A stretch of DNA of 64,000 nucleotides. It comes from Atkinsonella hypoxylon. Lineage: Eukaryota; Ascomycota; Sordariomycetes; Hypocreales; Clavicipitaceae. The translations under genes were made by a program, and so were the position numbers. The stretch spans positions 61,222-125,221 of the forward strand of contig JFHB01000083.1 of assembly GCA_000729835.1 (NCBI GenBank). Reading direction: 5' to 3'. Each line of letters begins with the position of its first letter. Position 1 is the stretch's first letter. The notes beneath the pieces are model-generated. The model made no database searches and was not told where the DNA came from. It saw only the letters and a list, made by a program, of their open reading frames with translations. Positions 56,113 through 64,000 of this stretch are shown piece after piece.

Positions 56113-58452
56113 AGGGGTCTCTTGCCCCTTAAGCTGTAAGAAGAAACCATGCTTTTTGGGATTTAGAAGCCCACAGCAGCTTCTATCAGCTAGAAATAGC
56201 TGATTTCTAAGGAGAGTGCCCCCTGTTAAATAGTGCTTTAGACCACTAATTAGGTTGGTATCTAAACCTAGGCAATATAGAGCATCCTTTAGAGCTAAAG
56301 GCCTGTATTTAGCTGGATTTATACTAACTAGTACCTGGAATACAGCAGTTCTCTGTCCTTTAGGATAAATAGGACCTCCTCCAGTAGCAATAGGCGCGGT
56401 TTTACCCTTTTTTATAGGCTTAAAAGTCCTAAAAAATGCCTTATTGTTAACTATATAACAGGTAGAACCTATATTGTATAGTAGGGAGTTTTTAATTATT
56501 CCGTTAGAGTAATTAAAAGAAGGGGTATTATTACTAGTAGTACTAGTATCACTAGTAGTGGATTCTGTATCTAAATCGTAAGAATTATCACTACTAGAAC
56601 TGCTAGATTCACTATTGGAATCTATAGTATCCTAGTTGCTAGTAGATAGGTTATAACAACCTATAGCAAAAGCAGCTTCTCGATCCTTATTCCTAGAATT
56701 TTTGTTACTTCTTCTTTAGCCCTTCTACTTCTTCTTATTCTTAGAGGCTTTATCTTAATCTTTTTCTTTAGAGGCATTAGAATTGTTAGAATTAGAATCG
56801 GAATTCTTCTTCTAATTAGGAGGATTCTTTCCTTAATTAGCCTTATTATTAGAACTATTAGAATTAGAAGCTTTATAACTAAGAGCCTTAGATATAGAGG
56901 AGCTTTTATCTCTTTGTTCTTCTAATAAATTAGCTATAAAGAACTGTAAATTCAGCATTTTTACAGATAGACCTTATGCTCTAGCAGCTCTAATAGAATA
57001 TTGCTGCCTTTTAGCCCAGCTAAGGAAGGTCTTCTTTAAGGCATTAATATAATAATTTACTTAGTTGATAGAATCAATAGCTACACTATAGAGCTATAAT
57101 CTAGCTAGTAAATTATTAAATTCAGCATTAAAGGCCTCTAAAGATCCCTTATAGTTCGAAAACAATAAGTTGTAATAACTAGCATATAGTGTACTACGTT
57201 GTATTTTAGCACTCTGCGAATACTGCCTAACTAGAACGTTATAGGTATCTATAGAGGACTTATGCTAGCTTATAGCAGCTTAAGGTCTAGATTAGCAACT
57301 ATCTCTTATAATTATAAGGATAATAGCTTGCTTTAAATCTACTAATGTACTAGCTATACTAGGATTATTAATAAATTAAGAGAATCCTAGGGCCCTAAAT
57401 TAAATAGTTAAAGCTTGCTTCTACTGTTTAAAATTTTTAGGGCCTTTTAGCTTAGCAGCCTCTAGAATTAAGTGGACCTTCTTATTTAGCTCTTTTATAG
57501 TGCCTTTATTAAAAGCAGGCAGAAAAGTAGCACTATTAGAACTAGAAGGTTTAGGGGCTTTAAAAGAGACTTTAGAAGTCTTAGAAGTAATAGGATCTGC
57601 TTTAGGAGACCCTATAGAGAGATTACCTATAGATGTAATTATAGTATCTAATTTACTTAGTAAATCAGCTATATTACCTTTATTTTGGCTTTGTTTTGCT
57701 TCACTATACCTAATAAATCTATTTAGGGTCTCTTGTTGCTTATCCATTTAAGCTTTTAGATCAGCTTAAACATTATAGACTTACACTACTCTTTTAGAAG
57801 CTAATCTAGCTTCTTTTAGAGCCTTCTTAGCTGTATAATCTTCTTTATTAGAAGAGGAATCTACTAGCTAAGGGGGGGACCTTGCTAGACTAGGAAAGCT
57901 AGTAGCAGCAGCTGGATTAGCTAGTGTACTAGAACCACTACCCCGTTTAGGGCTTATGCTCTTTCCCTTGCTTGTTCCTTTTAGTGCTATTTTTAAGGAT
58001 TTTAATAGCTAATTTAACGCTCTTTATAGCTAATTATAGCCTAAATTACAGTGGAAAAAGTAGTAAATAATAGGTAATAACCTCTTGTAGATATCAATAG
58101 ATTGCTCTATTATAGGCCTAGAAGTGCCCTATATCTTCAGAAATTATACTGAGATTTTTCTCCGATTTCTTTTGTAACAGGTATAACGGGCTCTAAGGCT
58201 GCGTTGTATCGCGATCTGTATGCACATATAATTTGTATAGCAGACTAGATTAACAAGCGGTCGCGAGGGGCATAAAACACAGGTCCTAGCTATTTTTAGC
58301 CAAAAAATTCAGGAGATTCTTCTCCAATTAGGTTCCAACAAATCAGTGGAGACCTAGGCATAGCCAATTTAGGGATATCCAGCTAATTCCTACTTCAAAA
58401 TCCCGACTAGTGGGATTACTACACAAATTAATTCTGCAACCAAAAACATAGG
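56113..58452 (-). mobile_element. Minus-strand gag/leader fragment of an LTR retrotransposon
   Basis: Read on the minus strand it starts directly after the LTR at 58453-59147. It runs through a leader (58452-57760) and a gag-like frame (57747-57421). A Lys/Asn/Ser-rich decayed continuation goes to about 56113, where it stops abruptly at the Copia-1 LTR end. No polymerase was seen, so it is truncated. Confidence 0.6.
57421..57747 (-). pseudogene. Gag-like fragment of an LTR retrotransposon
   Basis: 108 stop-free codons starting MDKQQETLNRFIRYSEAKQS. A heptad-rich helical stretch (ADLLSKLDTIITSIG) and a Ser/Lys-rich linker follow, then LNKKVHLILEAAKLKG. It is one of very few open frames in the AT block. 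Its position after an LTR on the same strand suggests retrotransposon gag; no zinc knuckle remains within it. Domain identity is inference. Confidence 0.55.
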
Positions 58453-59147
58453 TATTGAAAATAATAGGGATTACAGGACTAGATATCTAAGAGGGTAGTG
58501 GTCTCTTAGATTTAGCACCTGTAATTGCTCCTAGCAATTATCACGTAGTGGAAGCAGCAGCGGCCTAAATCAAGCTGTAGTGTATAGTATAGATCACGTA
58601 GAGGCAATAGATAACTGTAATAGTGGTATCTTTATATTAAGAGCGCTGTAACAAACTTGGTGAGGGTAGAATCTCGAATCTTTCTAGTCCCTTATAGACT
58701 CTCTAACTATATTAGCGGGCTGTAGTCGCTAGAAGGGGCTTATAGGCCACTTTATAATTTCCGCAAAAAGATTTACTATATAAAAACAAAAAAATTAACT
58801 TATAGCTATACAAACGAGACGCTTATGTGCACAATTTAACAAATTCCACTAATAATAAGCAATCCTTATAAGCAACTCTATCTAACAATTATACTATTAA
58901 ATAGCCCTAATTCTTAGCTTTTAAATGGTATACTTCTTGAATTTCTACTATTGCTAGTTGTAGAGAAAATCGCTGTTAAAGTTAACTATAGGTTAGGCAA
59001 CTTTGCCTTAGTCGATTCTAGATGTTTTGCATCTAGTAACAGCGATATCTCTACTAAAAATTAACGTAACAAGACCTAATAAGGGTCACGTAATAGAGCA
59101 ACTAGTAGGCATAAAAATAGGCTATATAGGGTAGCTTATTTTTAACA
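58453..59147 (-). repeat. 3' LTR of Copia-2 (also adjoins the gag fragment)
   Basis: 695 bp, from TATTGAAAATAATAGG to TTATTTTTAACA; the inverse of the solo LTR at 55353-56052. Confidence 0.85.
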
Positions 59148-61125
59148 CTCCCTCTAGAAATATAAGAAGTAACTAGTTCTATAAGCAACTTAGCTTCTTT
59201 AAAGGATATCTAAGTTAGAATTAACTAACAAAATATAGTACTAATAACAGAACTAAAATAACATAACTAATTCCAGCAATTCTAGGGTAGTTATAGTTAA
59301 ATATAACTAGTTGTTGTTAATTGTTTTTATTGTTTTCGATTTTTAACTATTTTTTGTTGCTTTTTGATTTTTTAAGTGTTTTTGTTGCTTTTATAAGCTA
59401 GCTAGAAAGCTCTAGTAACTTAATAAATTATTAATGCTTTTAAATAGCAAGAGGCTTAGTTAGGCTATCTGCTAGCATCTAATTTATATCAATATAACTA
59501 ATCTTAGCTATACCTTTACGAATCTTTTCCCTAATGTAGTTAAACTTTAAAAGGGTATGCTTAGTTCTACTATATAACGTTAGGTTGTAAGCAGTAACTA
59601 TAGCGCCTTAATTATTACACCTAATAGGAATAGAAGGGGTTAAAGGCAGCTTTATCTCCTTAAAAAGGCTGTAGAGCTACTCTAATTCCCTAATAGCTTC
59701 TAATAATGCATTAGATTTTGCTTCTAAGGTAGAAAGGGCAATAGTACTAGCTTTCTTTGATTTCCAGCTAATAGGTCCACTAGCTAGCTTATATAGATAA
59801 GTATAGGTTGATTTAGAAGAGACTTTATTACTAGCAAAATCGCTATTGCAATAACTAAGGAGAGTCTTTAAGACTTCTTTACAACTAATAGTAGTATTAA
59901 AAGACTTTTTAGACTCTAAGTGTAGACTAGAACGCTTATAAACAATAGTAAAGTTTCTAGTACTACCTAAGTACTAAAGGAGGTGCTTAGAGGCGTTTAG
60001 ATGCTCTATATAGAGCTTAGCTAAGAAGGTTAATAGCTACTAAACGGAAAAAGCAATATTAGCCCTAGTTAGCAACATAAGGTACATTATAGTGCCTATT
60101 ATGCTCTAATAAAGCTTATAATTGGATTTTAAGAGAGGTTTTGTAACTAGTTGCTTTAGGATTCCTGGCTGTATAGGGATAGAAGCTAGCTTAGCATCTA
60201 GTATATTAAATCTTTCTAGGGCTTTAAGGATGTATTAAGATTAATGGATTTTAATAGACCTTTTAGACCTATTACAGGTAATTTAAACGCCTAGGAAGAA
60301 TTCTACTGGTCCTCTATCTTCTATTAGATAAGCTTAATTTAGTAGCTTTTTAAGCTTATTAATATATTGTAAATTAGGCCTAATTAGAAGATAGTTATCT
60401 ACATAAGTAGCAATATACGTAGATATAGCTGGGTTATAAAAGACTGCTAGGTCTGATATAAGAGGTTTAAATCTATGCTTTTGAAGTAATTCTGTTAGAA
60501 TTTGCTGCTATTCTCTAGGACTTTGCTTTAGACTATAGAGGGATTTTTCTAGCTTAATTACTTGCTCTTTAAAGGGCTTATAATTACAGCTTTTTAGTAG
60601 CTTAGCTACTAATAGCGATGCTTGCTCTGCAAATTTAACGAATCTATCTGGGATTTCTATATAAATAGCTTCTTTTAGCTTGCTATTTAAAAACGCTCCT
60701 ATAAAATCGATTTACTCGACTTCCTAGTTATTAAAAGCTGCAAGAGCTAATAATATACGCTAGCTAGGAGGAATACTAGTTGCAGCAAAGGTCTCTAGGT
60801 AATCTTAACCTTCTATTTGCATAAATCCCTTAGCAATAAGGCGGGCCTTATATTTAATAGAATTATTTTCTTTATCCTTTTTAAGCCTATAAACAAGCCT
60901 ATTCTTTAGAACTCTTCGGCCCTTAGGTACTTAGTCTTTCCCTATAAATTTAAAGGTTCCAGCAGCTAATAGCTGCTTAAATTCGCTATAGGTAGCTTCT
61001 ATCTAATGCTGCTTAGCAGAGCTTTTTAGGGCTTGCTTCTATGTATTAGGAAGTTCATCCTTACTATTAGAAGTAATAGCTGCTTTAGTCCTTGCCTTAA
61101 AGTATAGATCCTTGATTAAGGAAAA

Positions 61126-62240
61126 TATATTTTGTCGCCTCAAAACCAAACCCCCAAATGACTATGCAGCCCACACTAAAGCGGGTAACGATGTAGCACA
61201 CGTTAAGATCGAAGAGGATCAGCAGAGAGCGAGATATTTGTTAGTGCAAGCTATTAAGCAATAGCAGGCAAGAAGATTAAATAGTTAGAAAAGGCAGAAA
61301 TAAAATATTAATTGCAGCTTAGAAGATATATATACGTAAAAGGAGCTAAATATACTAAAGAGTTAGGGAAAGTGTTACTAGCAGTAAAGTAATATCTCTT
61401 AAGTGCTAAGTGTTGTAAATTAAAGTAGGCTAAAAGATATTAATTAATTAAAAAGAGCTAAGGCTAAAAAGAGCTAGTAGAAGCTGCTTATGCGCTTAGT
61501 TAAACTATCTAGATGTTTAGGCGATACACACTCTTATAGAGAAAAATCTATATATAGCATCCCTTGTAAAGTTAATATAAAAGCGTAAGGGGGTAACCTT
61601 ACTGCAACATAATACCTCCTTAGTTATAAATAAGCTTATAAAGTAAGACTTATATATAACTTAACCCTTTAGCTAATTCCCTTAATCCTAAAGTCCTAAT
61701 CCCTTTATCTCTTATAACAGCTTTAGCGTCTTTAGCGTATATAGTAGTATCCCTCTTACTAGCAATAGCGTTCTTACAGCTAGGCGCTTTTCTTTACAAT
61801 AAGCAACTCTTTCTTAGCAATTTATACTTTATTTAGTCGCCCTAGATATAATTAATTAGTGTCTTTTATTAGCCTTAATTATCTCTTACTAAGCGCTAGA
61901 ATAGAAGAGAGCTAGCAGTATAACACTAAGGTTTATATTAGTAACAGGATTATAGGCTATTATAGGTTGTTTAATAATATATCTTTAAGCTAACGCTTCT
62001 ATTTAATCCTTTATAGTGTAGTATTCTCTAGCTTTAAGCGCTTGTTTTACTGTCCTTATAATCTCTTTATCCCTTTACCTAAATTTCTACTTCTACACTA
62101 ATAGTTCTATAAAATATAAAGATAGTAGCTAATACTTTAAGTTCTATAATTGTTGCAGAAGCTAGTTCTTACTATAAGATTCTATTTAATCTTTTTATAT
62201 AAGATCTTACAGTATACTAGAAATTCTAGTAAGGACCTCT
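61126..62240. repeat. Repeat R1, second copy, with empty Gypsy site
   Basis: Homologous to 39837-41060 plus 49147-49252 as one uninterrupted stretch. The Gypsy insertion point is present as GATAGTAGCTAATAC (target GTAGC at 62125-62129). This copy retains more C (for example TCGCCTCAAAACCAAACCCC) than the left copy. Confidence 0.8.
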
Positions 62241-63494
62241 AAATTGTTTAGTAGTAGTAACAATAAAGGGCTTTATAAATTAGTTGTAAGCTGTAGTAGT
62301 ACCTTAAACGTTACAATTAAAGACTTCTTTTGTGCAAGAGAAAGTAGCTTATAATGTATAAAAGCCTAGCTAGGCTTACTTATTTACATTAGAAAATGCA
62401 AACGCTATTCTCTTACTGTTATTGCTGCTTTAATAGTTCTATTATAGATAATAGAATTGCTATTAAACTAAACAGCAGCAATAAACTAATTCTCCTAAAG
62501 TTATATAAGTATTTATTTATTAACCTCTATTAACTATTTAATTACTTAATTATAATTACTTAAGGTAAACTTTTAGGCATTAAGCTCCTTTAGAATAGAA
62601 ATTCTACTACTAGTTATTTATAAGTAATATCTTAAGATAAAACGCTTTATAGTATCTTCCTAGAGGTAGCTAAGGTTAAAGCCTATAGTCTTAGCCTTTT
62701 TAATAACTATATACTTATTTATAAAACTAAGCTTATTTACTGCTATTGTGCGCAGAACTATTATAACTCTATTAGTACCTTTACAGTAGTTATAAGACTA
62801 ATTAATAGAGTTATTAGTTATAACCTAGTTGTAAAGGCGCAGTCTAAATTCGTTCCCTAATGTTTAGATAATTCTATAGTTGCTGTATTAAGTGTAAGGT
62901 ATATTATATAAGCTGTTGCTAATAAGATTAATTAGAAGATGCTTAACTAAACAATAAAGCATCTATATTAAGAAGAATAAATAGGTATATCTACATTCCT
63001 AGTTGCTCTTCTGCTTATAATATAGTACTAAAATTGCCTAGAATAGGTATAAATACTAAAGGAGCTGTAAAGTTTATGCCTAACTATAGACTATAGCTTT
63101 AAACCTTTTAATCCTGCCTTTAGGTCCTATAATAAAGTAATAATAGTATCCCTTTAAGCGATTAAAGATAAAATAAGTCTAGTAGTTATTAAAGAAAAGA
63201 AAGCTAGCAATAAGTCTTTACTTACTTATTTTGTTGTGTAAGGCAGAAGGGTTATAGCTTATATTATAACAGCAGGAAATAAGTTAAAACCTATCTTTAA
63301 TCCTATATACCTTTTAACCTATAAGTCTTACGATCTTACTTTAGTTTGTCTCTTCTGTATTAATTATAAAAGACTCCTTAAAGATAACTACTGCACGCTT
63401 AATCCTATAAGTAATAATCCTTACTATAGCAATAAGCTAGAATTAATCTAACTATCTACAATAAGTCTTTTACTTAAAGGACTTCATTAAAAAG
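62241..63494. other. Unassigned AT-rich sequence inside Copia-2
   Basis: About 1.25 kb. On the plus strand a long decayed frame is partly readable near 63100-63420 (SLLTYFVV, RRVIAYIITAGNKLKPIFNP, NYKRLLKDNYCTLNPISNN). It looks like a former coding sequence, but I do not recognise the family. Confidence 0.4.
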
Positions 63495-64000
63495 TATTGA
63501 AAATAATAGGGATTACAGGACTAGATAGAAGAGGGTAGTGGTCTCTTATATTTAGCACCTGTAATTGCTCCTAGCAATTATCACGTAGTGGAAGCAGCAG
63601 CGGCCTAAATCAAGCTGTAGTGTATAGTATAGATCACGTAGAGGCAATAGATAACTGTAATAGTGGTATCTTTATATTGAGAGCGCTGTAACGAACAAGT
63701 TAGTGAGGGTAGGATCTTAAATCTTTCCAGTCCCTTATAGACCTACTAACTATATCGGCGGGCTGTAGTCGCTAAAAGGGGCTTGTAGACTACTTTATAA
63801 TTTCCGCAAAAAGATTTACTATATAAAAACAAAAAAATCGACTCACGGCTATATAAACGAGACGCCTACGTGCACAATTTAACAAATTCCACTAATAACA
63901 AGCAACCCTTATAAGCAACCCTATCCAACAATTATACCATTAAATAGCCCTAATTCTTAGCTTTTGAATGGTATACTTCTTGAATTTCTACCATTGCTAG
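63495..64000 (-). repeat. 5' LTR of Copia-2, cut by the window edge
   Basis: Same orientation and sequence as 58453-59147; the window ends about 190 bp before its expected end. Confidence 0.85.

Larger units (their letters stand above)
58453..64000 (-). mobile_element. Minus-strand Ty1/Copia retrotransposon (Copia-2), right end beyond the window
   Basis: LTRs at 58453-59147 (3' LTR on the minus strand) and 63495 to beyond 64000 (5' LTR). A polypurine tract (CTAGAGGGAG on the minus strand) precedes the 3' LTR. Minus-strand pol is readable through stops: RT at about 61100-60600 (VPKGRRVLKN, YKARLIAKGF, IDFIGAFLNSKL) and RNase H at about 59880-59700 (SWKSKKASTIALSTLEAKSN). Repeat R1 (61126-62240) and an unassigned stretch sit inside, probably nested insertions. 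Confidence 0.8.

Noticed and set aside
55353..59147. Large DNA transposon with 700-bp terminal inverted repeats
   Set aside because: The left copy has its own 5-bp target duplication and the right copy adjoins a polypurine tract and Copia pol; they are LTRs in opposite orientation, not transposon ends.
1..64000. CRISPR arrays, bacterial operons, ribosome-binding sites
   Set aside because: The gene structure is eukaryotic (spliceosomal introns); no regularly spaced direct repeats were seen.

Overview
The window reads as nuclear DNA of a filamentous ascomycete (Pezizomycotina). Coding regions are split by short introns (48-110 bp, one of 252 bp) with fungal branch sites such as CTAAC. Several families are typical fungal forms. 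The right 40% is an AT-rich, gene-empty block of retrotransposons carrying the CpA-to-TpA scars of repeat-induced point mutation (RIP). The ergot-alkaloid (EAS) genes suggest a clavicipitaceous hypocrealean, but that is inference; the sequence alone does not name the species.

Layout. 1-26 kb, ordinary chromosome: a TMEM19/DUF92 membrane protein (+), an allantoate-permease-type MFS transporter (-), a secreted S10 serine carboxypeptidase (-), a PLP-dependent cystathionine gamma-synthase-like enzyme (-), a vicinal-oxygen-chelate dioxygenase next to a fumarylacetoacetate-hydrolase-family protein (both +), two or three hypothetical genes, a frameshifted ferredoxin/flavin reductase pseudogene, an IFRD-domain protein (-) and a tail-anchored FHA-domain protein (+).

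27.6-38.8 kb: an ergot-alkaloid cluster, in order dmaW(-) easG(+) easF(-) easE(-) easD(+, broken) easC(+). DmaW prenylates tryptophan, EasF N-methylates the product, and EasE with EasC form chanoclavine-I. These four early-step genes look intact. EasD, which would oxidise chanoclavine-I to the aldehyde, lacks an internal segment and its C-terminal third. An intact easG (a later reductase) remains. No easA, cloA, easH or lps gene is present in the window. Copies of a small inverted-repeat element (MITE-like) lie in the easE-easD gap, the easD-easC gap and beyond easC.

39.4-64 kb: no host gene. An old ~1.2-kb repeat is interrupted by a complete but RIP-ruined Ty3/Gypsy element (41061-49146, 323-bp LTRs, 5-bp target duplication GCAGC). 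A Ty1/Copia element (49253-56112) follows; its leader holds four telomere-type CCCTAA units, and its 3' LTR is interrupted by a 700-bp solo LTR. Then come a minus-strand gag fragment and a second, minus-strand Copia element that runs off the right edge. A paralogous copy of the first repeat at about 61.1-62.2 kb preserves the empty Gypsy site.

Coordinates of spliced genes come from reading donor, acceptor and frame by eye. Functions come from recognised motifs; no database search was run.
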